Translations under genes and position numbers: made by a program
The notes under the pieces: generated by a model
Databases searched by the model: none
Told to the model about the DNA's origin: nothing
What the model saw: the letters and a program-made list of their open reading frames with translations, nothing else
Part shown: in pieces, positions 51,354 to 61,539 of the stretch
Numbering within the stretch: position 1 is the stretch's first letter
How the letters are laid out: every line of letters starts with the position of its first letter
Source of the DNA: Hahella chejuensis KCTC 2396
GTDB lineage: Bacteria > Pseudomonadota > Gammaproteobacteria > Pseudomonadales > Oleiphilaceae
Direction of reading: 5' to 3'
DNA: 64,000 bases
Assembly: GCF_000012985.1 (NCBI RefSeq)
Contig: NC_007645.1
Location: 248,001-312,000, forward strand

Positions 51354-52460
51354 ATGAAACTGTGGAAACGCACCCTGACCGGGCTGGCCGTTGGCCTGTG
51401 TCTCTCCTCCGCTCTTCAAGCCGCTGAAACTATCAAAATCGCCATTGCAGGACCCCAATCCGGGTCGGTCGCCCAATATGGCGAGATGCAGTTTAACGGC
51501 GTGCACGCAGCCATTGACCTGATCAACAAAGCAGGAGGCGTCAAGGGCAAAATGCTGGAAGCAGTTGAATATGACGACGCTTGCGAACCCAAGCAGGCCG
51601 TGGCGGTCGCCAACAAAGTCGTCAACGATGGCGTGCAGTATGTAGTCGGGCATTTGTGCTCCGGCTCCACCCAACCCGCCACTGATGTTTATGAAGACGA
51701 AGGCATTCTCGCGGTGACCTGCTCCACCAACCCCTCGATCACCGAACGCGGTTTCCGCTACATCTTCCGCACCATCGGTCTGGACTCCGCGCAAGGACCC
51801 ACCGCCGGTAAATATATCGCTGAACATCTCAAGCCCAAGCGCGTCGCGGTCATTCACGATAAACAACAGTACGGCGAAGGCATCGCGAGTTCTGTGAAAA
51901 GCACGCTGGAAAGCATGGGCGTCAACGTCGTTGCGTTTGAAGGCGTGACCGCAGGCGACAAAGACTTCTCTTCACTGATCGCGAAACTGAAGAAAGAGAA
52001 TGTGGATCTGGTTTACTACGGTGGTTACCACCCGGAACTGGGCCTGATCCTGAGACAAAGCAACGACGCTGGCTTTAAGCCGCAGTTCATGGGGCCCGAA
52101 GCAGTTGGCAACAAAGAGATTTCCTCTATCGCCGGTCCTGCTTCAGAAGGCTTGATTGTGACTTTGCCCGCCAGATACGACCTGAACGAGAGTAACGCGG
52201 ATGTCGTGGCGTTGATGAAGTCCAAAGGACAGGACCCTACAGGCCCGTTCGTGTGGACCAGCGTCGCAGCCGTGCAGTCACTGGTTGAAGCGATGAACAA
52301 AGTCGGCGATGGCGATACTGAGAAAGTTGCTGATTACCTGCGCGAAAACACCATCAATACGTCGATGGGTCCTCTGACCTGGGATGACAAAGGCGATCTC
52401 GAAGGCTTTGAGTTCGGTTTGTTCACCTGGCATCAAGACGGCACTTCCACGCCGCTGTAA
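51354..52460 (+). CDS. Branched-chain amino acid ABC transporter substrate-binding protein
   Basis: A 368-residue periplasmic protein of the LivJ/LivK/BraC family with a signal peptide ending at SALQA-AE. The mature part starts IKIAIAGPQSGSVAQYG and contains YDDACEPKQAVAVANKVV, GHLCSGSTQPA with the ligand-binding loop, and VYYGGYHPELGLILRQ. A Cys pair typical of the family is present (DDAC and HLC). The membrane and ATPase components are not adjacent and must be elsewhere. AAGGAG precedes the ATG. A terminator follows. Confidence 0.92.
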   Translation: MKLWKRTLTGLAVGLCLSSALQAAETIKIAIAGPQSGSVAQYGEMQFNGVHAAIDLINKAGGVKGKMLEAVEYDDACEPKQAVAVANKVVNDGVQYVVGHLCSGSTQPATDVYEDEGILAVTCSTNPSITERGFRYIFRTIGLDSAQGPTAGKYIAEHLKPKRVAVIHDKQQYGEGIASSVKSTLESMGVNVVAFEGVTAGDKDFSSLIAKLKKENVDLVYYGGYHPELGLILRQSNDAGFKPQFMGPEAVGNKEISSIAGPASEGLIVTLPARYDLNESNADVVALMKSKGQDPTGPFVWTSVAAVQSLVEAMNKVGDGDTEKVADYLRENTINTSMGPLTWDDKGDLEGFEFGLFTWHQDGTSTPL

Positions 52461-52473
52461 TTTGGTGAGTATA

Positions 52474-52500
52474 AGAGGGGCGTCCATTCGGCGCTCCTCT
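52474..52500 (+). terminator. Terminator of the branched-chain amino acid binding protein gene
   Basis: AGAGGGGCG/CGCTCCTCT arms (one G-T pair) with a 9-nt loop, followed by ATTTAT. It lies 14 bp after the stop codon. Confidence 0.7.
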
Positions 52501-52562
52501 ATTTATCCTCTGTTATATACTTCCTAAACACTGCGCAGCCAGCGGAAAGAAGAGCCGGGCGT

Positions 52563-54110
52563 TCAGCTATCCTCTTCCTTAAATTCCATATCAATGCCGA
52601 ATTTGGTGAGCAGCCCTTTTTCTGCTTCCAGATCCGCGCAGGTCAGAGGGCGGGATTGCAGCCAGTCCTTCGGAAAAATCAGCGTTAACGACCTTTTGTT
52701 CGCTTTCACTTTAATGGAATCCAGCACTTCGCCGTTACGAGAGTGTTGCAGGACCACCGCAAGCCGCAGCGCCACAGCTAATTGCTTCAATGGATCAGCA
52801 TCTTCCAGCGCATACTCATCAAAAACGGTATCCAGAATTTTCCGGCGATGAACGCGGATCAGCATCGCCAGCGATTGCTGAGTCTGCCGGGAAAAGCCCG
52901 CCAAATCGGAGTAGCGAATCAGGTAGGCGCCATGTTTGTGGAATTGAGTATGGGAGATAGCCAGACCAACCTCATGCAGACGCGACGCCCAGCGTAATAA
53001 CTCTGTCAGTTCCTCGCTCGGCAATTTCCACTGCTCCGCGAGCTGTTTCCATAACGCTATGGCGGTCCCCTCGACGGCGGCGGCATGCTCGCGGTCGATA
53101 TGATAGCGCTCCTGCAGGCTGTTGATGGTGCGCTCTCGTACATCCTCATGATGGATGCGGCCGATCATGTCATAAAGCAGGCCTTCGCGCAGGGCCCCAT
53201 CGCAGAATTCCATCTCTTCGATTTGCAGCACATCAAACGCCGCCATCAATATCGCCAGTCCAGCCGGGAAAATCGACAGCCGGTCTTTGCGCACGCCAAG
53301 CTTGGTAAGCTGGCTGATTTTGCCCAGACGCACGACTTCATCCTTGAGCTTAACCAAGCCATCCGGAGTGATTTTGTGCGTTCCCCATTGATTGTGCGCG
53401 AGCACTTGCTCAATGGCCTTGATGGAACCCGAAGAGCCCACGCAATGATGCCAGCCGACGCTGCGGTAGCGGTTGCGGATGTTGAGCAGTTCACGGGAGG
53501 CTTCTACAAAAGCGCGGGCGAATTGCAGCTGAGTGATCTTGCCATCGCCGAAAAAGCGATCCCGGTAGGACACGCACCCCATGTGCAAACTTTCCAGCTC
53601 CTTGGTTTCAAATCGCTGACCGATGATGAACTCCGTACTGCCGCCGCCGATGTCGATCACCAGCCGGTTGTCGGCGTCGTCGGAAAGAGAGTGGGCGACG
53701 CCTAGGTAAATGAGTCGCGCTTCTTCCCGTCCGCTTATCACTGAGATGGGGTGGCCGATGAGTTTTTCCGCCTTGCGTATAAAGGCGCGGGCGTTTTTCG
53801 CCACCCGTAAAGCGTTGGTGCCTACAATCTGTACTGCGCCGCGGGGCATGCCGCTGATGCGCTGCGCGAAACGCTCCAGACAGGCTAACGCCCGATGCTG
53901 GGAGGCTTCGTCGAGAAAATTGCGTTCGTCCAGACCGGCTGCGAGCTGGACTTTTTCGCCTAGTTTCTCCAGCGGCCGGATTTCATTGTGGACCAGCTGG
54001 GCGACGACCATATGGAAACTGTTCGAGCCCATATCGATGGCGGCGATCAGTTCTGGAGAAGAAGGCGCCGGAGAGACGGCGTCCGCCGGGGTGGTGGATG
54101 ATATTGTCAT
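52563..54110 (-). CDS. ppx: Exopolyphosphatase
   Basis: A 515-residue Ppx/GppA phosphatase. The ASKHA-type phosphate loops are AAIDMGSNSFHMVVAQ near the N-terminus and VIDIGGGSTEF in the middle; ISGREEARLIYLGVAHS is the family signature. The C-terminal third is the HD-like domain (ASRLHEVGLAISHTQFHKHGA) of long Ppx enzymes. It releases phosphate from inorganic polyphosphate. It is divergent from trxA, and the neighbours trxA-rho-ubiD match the arrangement in Pseudomonas. GppA is an alternative, but the length and neighbourhood favour Ppx. Confidence 0.92.
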   Translation of the reverse strand: MTISSTTPADAVSPAPSSPELIAAIDMGSNSFHMVVAQLVHNEIRPLEKLGEKVQLAAGLDERNFLDEASQHRALACLERFAQRISGMPRGAVQIVGTNALRVAKNARAFIRKAEKLIGHPISVISGREEARLIYLGVAHSLSDDADNRLVIDIGGGSTEFIIGQRFETKELESLHMGCVSYRDRFFGDGKITQLQFARAFVEASRELLNIRNRYRSVGWHHCVGSSGSIKAIEQVLAHNQWGTHKITPDGLVKLKDEVVRLGKISQLTKLGVRKDRLSIFPAGLAILMAAFDVLQIEEMEFCDGALREGLLYDMIGRIHHEDVRERTINSLQERYHIDREHAAAVEGTAIALWKQLAEQWKLPSEELTELLRWASRLHEVGLAISHTQFHKHGAYLIRYSDLAGFSRQTQQSLAMLIRVHRRKILDTVFDEYALEDADPLKQLAVALRLAVVLQHSRNGEVLDSIKVKANKRSLTLIFPKDWLQSRPLTCADLEAEKGLLTKFGIDMEFKEEDS

Positions 54111-54391
54111 GAACTCTCTTGAAATCCTTGCGCTAAACCTTATATTTAGGAAATCTCGTTTTAGATTGTCAACTTGCTTGCTGAATTAGTCGACCTAAGC
54201 GGTCAATTTTCAGTTGTACTGATTGCTCCAATATTAAGGTCAGCCGACCGAAATAAGCCGGCGGAGAATGGAACCACTTCTTTCACAGGACGTCAAAGTC
54301 ATTTTCCTAACCGGATTTTAAGGTTATTTTTACCAGGCCCACCTTATATAGTAGTCGGTAAAAGCATTCACCTCTTAGCCAGGATTAAATA

Positions 54392-54718
54392 ATGAGCAGC
54401 CGAATTGTTAACGTAACTGATGACTCTTTTGAAAGTGAAGTCTTGAAGGCCGATGGCCCTGTGCTGGTGGATTACTGGGCTGAGTGGTGCGGTCCCTGTA
54501 AGATGATTGCGCCGGTGTTGGAAGAGATTGCGGAAGAATATGGCGATCGTCTGAAAATCTGCAAACTGAACATCGACGAAAATGAAAAGACTCCGCCCAA
54601 GTTCAGCATCCGTGGTATTCCAACCCTGATGTTGTTCAAAAATGGCGCTGTAGATGCGACCAAAGTAGGCGCTTTATCCAAGTCCCAGCTGACGGCTTTC
54701 CTGGACAGCAACCTTTAA
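54392..54718 (+). CDS. trxA: Thioredoxin
   Basis: A 108-residue thioredoxin 1 with the redox motif AEWCGPCK (Cys33, Cys36), the buried Asp27 (VLVDYW), the cis-proline loop [11 protein letters not shown] and the C-terminal helix LTAFLDSNL. It reduces disulfides in cytoplasmic proteins. It stands 202 bp before rho in the same direction, the order found in many gammaproteobacteria. Confidence 0.97.
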   Translation: MSSRIVNVTDDSFESEVLKADGPVLVDYWAEWCGPCKMIAPVLEEIAEEYGDRLKICKLNIDENEKTPPKFSIRGIPTLMLFKNGAVDATKVGALSKSQLTAFLDSNL

Positions 54719-54732
54719 TATACGCCTTCTGT

Positions 54733-54755
54733 GAGCGGGGGTCTGACCCCTGCTC
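54733..54755 (+). terminator. Hairpin after trxA
   Basis: GAGC-GGGG/CCCC-GCTC arms with one mismatch and a 5-nt loop (TCTGA), 14 bp past the trxA stop. It lacks a proper T run. It may be a weak terminator or part of the rho leader. Confidence 0.4.
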
Positions 54756-54920
54756 AAAATGCGCGTAATTTTCTGGACGAAGGCTATAATTCAACCTATA
54801 CTGATTTTGCTTTCAACTTTTTGGCGATAGTCCTCCTTTCGCTGGATTAATAAGTAAAACGATAAACTCTTCCATCTATAACCTAACCCTCTCCAATCAG
54901 GTCAACTGTTTTTCGATCCT

Positions 54921-56183
54921 ATGAATCTTACTGAATTAAAAAAGAAACCCGTTCCTGAGCTATTAACCATCGCCGAAGAAATGGGCCTGGAAAATATGGC
55001 TCGCTCCCGCAAACAGGATGTGATTTTCAGTATTCTGAAAAAGCACGCCAAAAGCGGCGAAGACATCTACGGCGATGGCGTTCTGGAAATTCTGCAGGAT
55101 GGCTTCGGCTTCTTGCGTTCCGCGGACAGTTCTTATCTGGCCGGCCCTGACGACATCTACGTCTCACCCAGTCAAATCCGCCGTTTCAACCTCAGAACGG
55201 GCGATACAATCGCCGGTAAGATTCGACCGCCGAAAGACGGCGAGCGTTATTTCGCACTGTTGAAAGTGAATGAGATCAACTTCGACAAACCTGAAAACGC
55301 CCGCAACAAAATCCTGTTTGAAAACCTGACGCCCTTGTTCCCACAGGAAAGGTTGCGTTTGGAAGCCGGCAACGGCAGTACGGAAGATTTGTCAGCGCGT
55401 ATTCTGGATTTGGTCGCGCCTATCGGTAAAGGGCAGCGCGGTTTGATCGTGTCGCCGCCGAAAGCCGGTAAAACCCTCCTCATGCAGAACATCGCCCAAT
55501 CCATCACCCGCAACAACCCAGAAACTCATTTAATGGTTCTGCTGATCGACGAACGCCCTGAAGAGGTGACCGAGATGCAGCGCACCGTGCGTGGTGAAGT
55601 GGTTGCGAGCACCTTCGACGAGCCGCCGGCCCGTCACGTTCAGGTTGCTGAGATGGTTATCGAAAAAGCCAAACGTCTGGTTGAGCACAAGAAAGACGTA
55701 GTGATCCTGCTGGATTCCATCACGCGTCTGGCGCGCGCATACAACACTATTATCCCGTCCTCCGGCAAAGTACTGACCGGTGGTGTGGACGCCCATGCGC
55801 TGGAACGTCCCAAGCGCTTTTTCGGCGCCGCGCGGAATGTCGAGGAAGGCGGCAGCCTGACCATCGTCGCGACGGCGTTGATTGACACTGGCTCCAAAAT
55901 GGACGAAGTGATTTACGAAGAGTTCAAGGGCACCGGTAACCTGGAAGTGCACTTGGACCGTAGAATTTCTGAAAAACGCGTCTTCCCTGCGATTAACATC
56001 CGTCGCTCCGGCACTCGTCGTGAAGAGCTGCTGATGTCTGAGGAAGAGCTGCAAAGAGTGTGGATTCTGCGCAAGCTGCTGCACTCTATGGAAGACGATA
56101 TTGCCGCGGTGGAGTTCCTGCTGGATAAGTTGAAGGACACCAAGACCAACGACGAATTCTTCCAGGCCATGAAAAAGCGCTAA
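54921..56183 (+). CDS. rho: Transcription termination factor Rho
   Basis: A 420-residue hexameric RNA helicase. The N-terminal RNA-binding part has [20 protein letters not shown] and [16 protein letters not shown]. The ATPase part shows the P-loop [11 protein letters not shown], the Walker B region [16 protein letters not shown], the Q-loop/R-loop region [21 protein letters not shown] and the secondary site [21 protein letters not shown]. The length is that of the E. coli protein. The 202-bp leader is AT-rich at its end; rho is autoregulated in other bacteria. A strong terminator follows. Confidence 0.98.
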   Translation: MNLTELKKKPVPELLTIAEEMGLENMARSRKQDVIFSILKKHAKSGEDIYGDGVLEILQDGFGFLRSADSSYLAGPDDIYVSPSQIRRFNLRTGDTIAGKIRPPKDGERYFALLKVNEINFDKPENARNKILFENLTPLFPQERLRLEAGNGSTEDLSARILDLVAPIGKGQRGLIVSPPKAGKTLLMQNIAQSITRNNPETHLMVLLIDERPEEVTEMQRTVRGEVVASTFDEPPARHVQVAEMVIEKAKRLVEHKKDVVILLDSITRLARAYNTIIPSSGKVLTGGVDAHALERPKRFFGAARNVEEGGSLTIVATALIDTGSKMDEVIYEEFKGTGNLEVHLDRRISEKRVFPAINIRRSGTRREELLMSEEELQRVWILRKLLHSMEDDIAAVEFLLDKLKDTKTNDEFFQAMKKR

Positions 56184-56212
56184 GCGCATGGCTGACCTGA
56201 GATGAGTTTAAG

Positions 56213-56246
56213 CCCCTGTCGCCAATCGGCGCAGGGGTTTTCTTTT
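56213..56246 (+). terminator. Rho-gene intrinsic terminator
   Basis: CCCCTG/CAGGGG arms with inner pairing (CGCC/GGCG) and a run TTTTCTTTT directly after the hairpin, 29 bp past the rho stop. Confidence 0.85.
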
Positions 56247-56310
56247 ATCCGCCGCGCCTATATTGTGCGCCTATGAATCAATCGACCCCAGCCTGTCTAA
56301 ATCGAATCTT

Positions 56311-57783
56311 ATGAGTCTGCAATACCGAGATCTGCGAGACTTCATCCGCATATTGGAACAACGCGGCGAGCTGAAACGCATTACCGCGGAAGTCGACCCC
56401 CATCTGGAAATGACCGAAATCTGTGACCGTACGCTACGGCGTGAAGGTCCCGCTTTATTGTTTGAAAACCCTCGGGGCTATTCAATTCCTGTTCTTGGCA
56501 ACCTGTTTGGCACGCCTGGGCGCGTGGCTTTGGGCATGGGCGCGGAGAGCGTCGAGAGTTTGCGGGAAATTGGCAAGCTATTAGCCTTTTTGAAAGAGCC
56601 GGAGCCGCCCAAGGGCCTGCGGGATGCCTGGAGCAAGCTGCCGATCTTCAAGCAAGTAATGAATATGGGGCCGAAAGAAGTCAGCTCCGCGTCTTGTCAG
56701 GAAGTGATTATTGAAGGCGATGACGTCGACCTCTATCAATATCCGATTCAAACCTGCTGGCCGGGAGACGCCGGTCCGTTGGTGACCTGGCCCTTGGTGA
56801 TCACCCGTGGTCCCAACAAGGCGCGGCAGAACCTGGGAATTTACCGGCAGCAACTGATTGGCCGCAACAAACTGATTATGCGCTGGCTGTCGCACCGGGG
56901 CGGCGCTCTCGACTACCGCGAGTGGCGGGAAGCCCATCCCATGGAGCCATTCCCGGTCGCAGTGGCTTTGGGCGCGGACCCAGCGACGATTCTGGGCGCA
57001 GTGACGCCAGTGCCTGATACCCTGTCCGAGTACGCATTTGCGGGACTATTGCGAGGCAATAAGACCGAGGTGGTGCGTTGTATCGGTAGCGATTTGCAAG
57101 CGCCCGCCAGCGCGGAGATTGTGCTGGAGGGAGTGATTCATCCGGGAGAAATGGCGCCGGAAGGTCCCTTTGGCGATCACACAGGTTACTACAACGAGGT
57201 GGATCGTTTTCCTGTGTTCACCGTTGAGCGCATTACGCAGCGGAAAAAGCCGATTTATCACAGTACCTATACTGGACGTCCGCCAGATGAGCCTGCGGTA
57301 TTGGGCGTCGCTCTGAACGAGGTGTTCGTGCCAATTTTGCAGAAACAGTTTCCGGAAATTGTCGATTTCTATCTGCCGCCGGAAGGCTGCTCTTATCGCA
57401 TGGCGGTAGTGACCATGAAGAAGCAGTATCCCGGTCACGCTAAACGGGTAATGATGGGCGTCTGGTCGTTTCTGCGACAATTCATGTACACCAAGTTTGT
57501 GATCGTCACTGACGACGACGTCAACGCCCGTGACTGGAAGGACGTCATCTGGGCTATTACGACGCGCATGGACCCGGCGCGGGACACCGTCATGGTGGAG
57601 AATACGCCTATTGATTATCTGGACTTTGCTTCTCCCGTCTCCGGATTGGGCTCCAAAATGGGCTTGGACGCCACTAACAAATGGCCCGGCGAAACACAGC
57701 GGGAGTGGGGGCGCACCATTCAGATGGATGCGGACGTCAAAGCGCGCGTCGATGACCTCTGGTCGCAGCTGGGTATTGACTAA
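56311..57783 (+). CDS. ubiD: 3-octaprenyl-4-hydroxybenzoate decarboxylase
   Basis: A protein of 490 residues from the ATG at 56311 ([12 protein letters not shown], the usual UbiD start); an upstream in-frame start adds residues absent in the family. UbiD motifs include [21 protein letters not shown], the region [17 protein letters not shown] and the catalytic Glu-rich region of the prenyl-FMN pocket. It decarboxylates the ubiquinone precursor using prenylated FMN made by UbiX, which is not in the window. The next gene begins 10 bp later. Confidence 0.96.
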   Translation: MSLQYRDLRDFIRILEQRGELKRITAEVDPHLEMTEICDRTLRREGPALLFENPRGYSIPVLGNLFGTPGRVALGMGAESVESLREIGKLLAFLKEPEPPKGLRDAWSKLPIFKQVMNMGPKEVSSASCQEVIIEGDDVDLYQYPIQTCWPGDAGPLVTWPLVITRGPNKARQNLGIYRQQLIGRNKLIMRWLSHRGGALDYREWREAHPMEPFPVAVALGADPATILGAVTPVPDTLSEYAFAGLLRGNKTEVVRCIGSDLQAPASAEIVLEGVIHPGEMAPEGPFGDHTGYYNEVDRFPVFTVERITQRKKPIYHSTYTGRPPDEPAVLGVALNEVFVPILQKQFPEIVDFYLPPEGCSYRMAVVTMKKQYPGHAKRVMMGVWSFLRQFMYTKFVIVTDDDVNARDWKDVIWAITTRMDPARDTVMVENTPIDYLDFASPVSGLGSKMGLDATNKWPGETQREWGRTIQMDADVKARVDDLWSQLGID

Positions 57784-57793
57784 GGATCTGCTG

Positions 57794-58795
57794 ATGCGTC
57801 GCCACCTGCGCTTTCAACCCTCCGGTCATGAGTTTGACGCCGCGGAAGGGGAGACGATATTGGCGGCGGCGTTGCGACAGGGATACAAGATTCTCCATGC
57901 GTGTGATAATGGCGTCTGTCATATTTGCGCGGCCAGGCTTCTTAAAGGGAATGTTGCAGGCGGCGTTGGAGAATCGGGGCGTCGGCGCCTGGGCGCGGAT
58001 GAAGTTTTATTATGCAAAGCGACGCCTGAGGGCGATTGTGAGTTTGAATTAAGACGGATTTGGGGACCAAACGAATTGGAAACAAAAACACTGGCGTTTC
58101 AAATCAAGGCGGTCACTGCGCTGTCCGACGATGTATATCAAGTGCAATTGCTGGCGCCCGCCGGCGCTTTGCCGGAGTTTTTCGCCGGACAATACCTGGA
58201 GCTATTGGCGCCGGGCGTTGAGGCGGCTTTCTTCTCTATCGCCAACGCGCCAGGAACGAGGGAAGTTGAACTGCACATCCAGGTCCATCAGGAAAGTCGC
58301 AGCGCCCTGGCCATCTATCAGTATTTGACTTCAGAGTCGGTCGTGCGCGCCCGATTGCCGTTGGGGAAGTGTTTCATTTCTGGCGTTCCCGATATGGATG
58401 TCTCCCTGATCGCCGCAGGCACTGGGTTTGCGCAAATCAAGTCCATCGTTGAATATCTGCTGGCGCAAGGGTTTGAGCGTAAGCTGTCGATATATTGGGG
58501 CGTAAGACAGTCACAGGAGATGTATGCTCGCGCTCTGTCTGAAGCCTGGGCTGAACGTCACGAGAATGTCTCTTTCACGCCAGTGATGGCGGATAATCGT
58601 GATAATGAATGGCAAGGCCATCATGCGGAACTGGTGCGTGCGGTGCTGGCTGAGCGGCGGCATTGGGACAACAGTCTGGTGTATGTGAGCGGTTCGCCGA
58701 CAATGGTGTATACCGCGATGGATGCGCTGGCCCCGCTGGGATTGCCCGGCGAGCAGTTCTTTTCGGATGTGCTGGAGTATGCGCCCAGGGGCTGA
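57794..58795 (+). CDS. 2Fe-2S ferredoxin-NAD(P)H flavin reductase
   Basis: A protein of 333 residues from the ATG at 57794 (MRRHLRFQPSGHEF); the longer frame overlaps ubiD and is not used. The N-terminal plant-type ferredoxin domain has cysteines in HACDNGVCHICAARLL (C-x4-C-x2-C) and a fourth in VLLCKATPEG. The C-terminal FNR-like part contains FFSIANAPG, LIAAGTGFAQIKS and YVSGSPTMVYT for FAD and NAD(P)H. It resembles the AscD/LuxG/Fre group. Its position 10 bp after ubiD suggests it supplies reduced flavin or electrons, possibly in ubiquinone or prenyl-FMN metabolism (inference). Confidence 0.88.
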   Translation: MRRHLRFQPSGHEFDAAEGETILAAALRQGYKILHACDNGVCHICAARLLKGNVAGGVGESGRRRLGADEVLLCKATPEGDCEFELRRIWGPNELETKTLAFQIKAVTALSDDVYQVQLLAPAGALPEFFAGQYLELLAPGVEAAFFSIANAPGTREVELHIQVHQESRSALAIYQYLTSESVVRARLPLGKCFISGVPDMDVSLIAAGTGFAQIKSIVEYLLAQGFERKLSIYWGVRQSQEMYARALSEAWAERHENVSFTPVMADNRDNEWQGHHAELVRAVLAERRHWDNSLVYVSGSPTMVYTAMDALAPLGLPGEQFFSDVLEYAPRG

Positions 58796-58806
58796 ACGCC
58801 CCTGGG
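58784..58806. terminator. Terminator overlapping the stop codon
   Basis: A perfect 9-bp stem CCCAGGGGC/GCCCCTGGG with a 5-nt loop. The stop codon of the ferredoxin reductase gene (58793-58795) lies in the loop. It is between two convergent genes and can serve both. Confidence 0.65.
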
Positions 58807-58816
58807 TTAGGTTGGA

Positions 58817-60067
58817 TCAGGCGCTGCGCCGTTGGGATTTCGGCGAAGGCAGGTCAGGCAGTTTGGCGCTGTCCTGTAAGGCCTGAATAAAGTAGTCGTT
58901 GCTGGCTTGAGGTTGATCCATGGCGGCCAGCAAGCGCGCCAGTTCATAGTACGTTTCCCGGCGACGTTTTAGCTTCAGGCTCGCTTCAAAATACTCTTTG
59001 GCTTTGCTCCAGCGTTCATTTCTCAGGCACAGACGCCCCAGAGCCAGCAGTAAGCCAGCGTCATTGGGACGTTCTTTCAGCCAGTGTTCCGCGGCCAGCA
59101 ACTGCTCCGCCACATTCGCTCCTGCGATCTGGCCATACAGGTCGATCAGGATGTCGCTCCAGTGCTGCTTCAATGCCTTGCGTAAAAGCGTTTCCGCCTG
59201 GCCGCTGGCGCCAAGCCGCATCAGTTGCGAGGCATAGGCGTAGATGACGTGAGGGTTCTTGCGCAGGTTGGCGGGCATTCGATCCCAGATCGCGTTCAGA
59301 GGTTCGCTGTTGAAATCCCCTTTACGGCCCCGGAGTGCTTCGTCGCAAGCATGGCGCAGCAGATTGAGCCAGGTTTCCAGCTCCAGCTTTTCCACCTCGT
59401 CGTCTTTCAGCACTTTGTATTTGCGCAGCTCCGGTAAGATCTCACTCATTTTTTGCCAGTCGTTCAGGCGGGTGTAAACCTGTTGCAACAACTTCAGTAC
59501 GAATGGGTGATGAGGCGTCTTCTTACGCAGGTTCAACAAGGTGGACAGGCACTGTTCCAACTGCCCGCGGGCCAGCTGCAGTTGCGCCTGAGTCACGCCG
59601 ATGGCGACATCGCCGCCAGGGGTGTTGTCGAACGCTTTCTTCAAGAATAAGTCGCTCTCTTTTTCATTGCCCAGTTCATTGGCGGCCTGAGCGGAGGCGA
59701 GGTAGTTGATCAGCGGGGTGTCGGACTGTTCCGCGCTGCCGGACAAAAACTTCTGCGCCTGTTTCCAGTTGCCCTCTGCGTAGTGCAGCAAACCGCGAAT
59801 GGTATTCTGCTGCGCCCGGCTGTATTTGCGCTTCTTACGCCATTGTCGCCAGCCAGCTCTGACAGCAAGCGTGGTCGATAGCGTTCTGAATAAATAGTGC
59901 AGGGCGAAGTAAAACCCTATCAGCAGGGCGAGAGCGATCCAGACGTTGGTCTCCAGCAGCCAGTTCAGCCAGGAGACGCGCACATAACCTGCGTCCAATT
60001 GCACCAAAAAGCCCAGCGCCACGCCGATGGCGAGGGATATCAGCAGCACCAGCGCATAGAAATTCAT
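58817..60067 (-). CDS. hemY: HemY-like TPR membrane protein
   Basis: A 416-residue protein with two N-terminal membrane helices (FYALVLLISLAIGVALGFLV and NVWIALALLIGFYFALHYLF), then a long helical TPR-type part (YLASAQAANELGNEKESDLFL; RPNDAGLLLALGRLCLRNERW). This is the proteobacterial HemY found in heme operons, not the protoporphyrinogen oxidase of the same name. It overlaps hemX by 4 bp. It may organise envelope or heme proteins; its function is not settled. Confidence 0.92.
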   Translation of the reverse strand: MNFYALVLLISLAIGVALGFLVQLDAGYVRVSWLNWLLETNVWIALALLIGFYFALHYLFRTLSTTLAVRAGWRQWRKKRKYSRAQQNTIRGLLHYAEGNWKQAQKFLSGSAEQSDTPLINYLASAQAANELGNEKESDLFLKKAFDNTPGGDVAIGVTQAQLQLARGQLEQCLSTLLNLRKKTPHHPFVLKLLQQVYTRLNDWQKMSEILPELRKYKVLKDDEVEKLELETWLNLLRHACDEALRGRKGDFNSEPLNAIWDRMPANLRKNPHVIYAYASQLMRLGASGQAETLLRKALKQHWSDILIDLYGQIAGANVAEQLLAAEHWLKERPNDAGLLLALGRLCLRNERWSKAKEYFEASLKLKRRRETYYELARLLAAMDQPQASNDYFIQALQDSAKLPDLPSPKSQRRSA

Positions 60068-61467
60068 GAGGCCAGCTCCTTGTCGTCCAGGGTAAGCGAG
60101 CCGGTTGCAGGCTTACCGCCGCGCTTGTACAGGGACTCCATCAGATTCTTCAGCATACGCAAGGAGGAGGAGATATCCGGTAATTCCGGGTCGATAGGCT
60201 CTTTTTTCAGCTGTTGCAGGTTTTCCAGCAGAGCTTTGGCGGAGGCGTTGTTGATGACGAAATAATCCGCCACCCACTTTTCCGCTTTCTCGAGGCTGTG
60301 CACGTAAACGTCCTGGTTTTTCTCCAGCAGTGCGAGCTCCGCCTGCTCCAGCATCATGCGGAGATTCTGGCGCAGGTAGTAAATTTGTTCTGGCGCCAGC
60401 AGCGGCTCCACCGGAGCATCCAGACGGCGGATGGAGAAGTATTTTTCCAGTTTGCTCATGGAAGCCAGAGCGCTGTCGTACCAGTGGCTTTCTCCACTGG
60501 GAGCAGGGTTTTCCTCGGGAACCGGATTATCGCTCAGCATGGTCGTGTCTTTCAGGAACAGGCGCTGATCCAGGTTTTCCACCTGATTGATCAACGCTTC
60601 CAGACGCAGGTAGATGCCTTGACGGTCAATGTCCGCAATCGCCTGGAGGCTGACGATTTCTTCCGCCAAAGCCTTACGTACGGGATAGGCGGCGACTTCT
60701 TTGGTTTCCGCCAGCACTTGGTCGGCGGCCTGCAGAATAGCGAGCGAGCCGACGTAGTCTTTCTCCATATGCAGGCGCTGATTGGCGAGACGCAACAGAT
60801 ATTCGGCTTCGGCGAACAGCCAGTCGACTCGACCGGTTTCCCCTTTACTCAATAAGTTTCTGGCGGTTTGATCCATCATCTGCTGCAACTGCGTCTGGCT
60901 TTCGCGCTGCTTGGCGACGGCGGCGTCCAGCTTGTCCAGGCGATCCTGGTAACGGAGCCCAACTTCGTCAGCAAGCTGTTTTCCCGCCTGGCTTTGATCC
61001 ATGGCGCGATCTAACTTGGCTTGCCAAGTCTGCATGTAAGTCCAAAACCAACCGGCGCCAACGGCCATGACGACCAGTAGAACAAGAATCGCCAGCCATA
61101 ACGGCCCGGTTTTAGGCGTCTTAGCCGCTACAGGCGGTGTTGCGGGTGGCGGGGGAGACAACGGAGGCGGAGCTGGATTGGGAGAGGACTCTTTGACAGG
61201 CTCTTCCGCTTTCGTTGAGGGTTGTTCCAGTTCGGATGTGTTGGGCTCGGTTTTAGGCGTCGCCACGCTATCCTTTTCTGCGCTGGCTTCCGGTCGAGAC
61301 AAAGTAAATGAGGCGGATAAGCTTGCGTCAGGCGTAGACTCTGCTGCGCTTTCCTTGGCGTTGGCGGGTTCCATTCCGGGTTCAGGAGAAGTCGAGGGCT
61401 CCTGTTCCAGAGCGGACTTATCTTGCTCTGGCTGTTCTGGTTTGTTTGGTTTTGATTCTTCCGTCAC
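60064..61467 (-). CDS. hemX: HemX-like protein
   Basis: A 467-residue protein. The N-terminal 120 residues are a Glu/Pro/Ser-rich cytoplasmic segment, followed by one membrane helix (GPLWLAILVLLVVMAVGAGWFW) and a coiled-coil and helical periplasmic part (LDAAVAKQRESQTQLQQMMD). It is annotated as uroporphyrin-III C-methyltransferase-like in many genomes, but no methyltransferase motifs are present. It sits between hemD and hemY and overlaps hemY by 4 bp. It is likely a structural partner of HemY. Confidence 0.9.
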   Translation of the reverse strand: MTEESKPNKPEQPEQDKSALEQEPSTSPEPGMEPANAKESAAESTPDASLSASFTLSRPEASAEKDSVATPKTEPNTSELEQPSTKAEEPVKESSPNPAPPPLSPPPPATPPVAAKTPKTGPLWLAILVLLVVMAVGAGWFWTYMQTWQAKLDRAMDQSQAGKQLADEVGLRYQDRLDKLDAAVAKQRESQTQLQQMMDQTARNLLSKGETGRVDWLFAEAEYLLRLANQRLHMEKDYVGSLAILQAADQVLAETKEVAAYPVRKALAEEIVSLQAIADIDRQGIYLRLEALINQVENLDQRLFLKDTTMLSDNPVPEENPAPSGESHWYDSALASMSKLEKYFSIRRLDAPVEPLLAPEQIYYLRQNLRMMLEQAELALLEKNQDVYVHSLEKAEKWVADYFVINNASAKALLENLQQLKKEPIDPELPDISSSLRMLKNLMESLYKRGGKPATGSLTLDDKELAS

Positions 61468-61539
61468 ACTCGTTCCTACCCAGTAATCTAAGTAATCAAC
61501 GCGCCTGCAGGCAACGGCGACCCTCTTTGGTGGAGAGGG

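Noticed and set aside
54174-54391. 72-codon open frame between ppx and trxA
   Set aside because: No ribosome site, no protein-like composition, and it fills the shared promoter region of two divergent genes.
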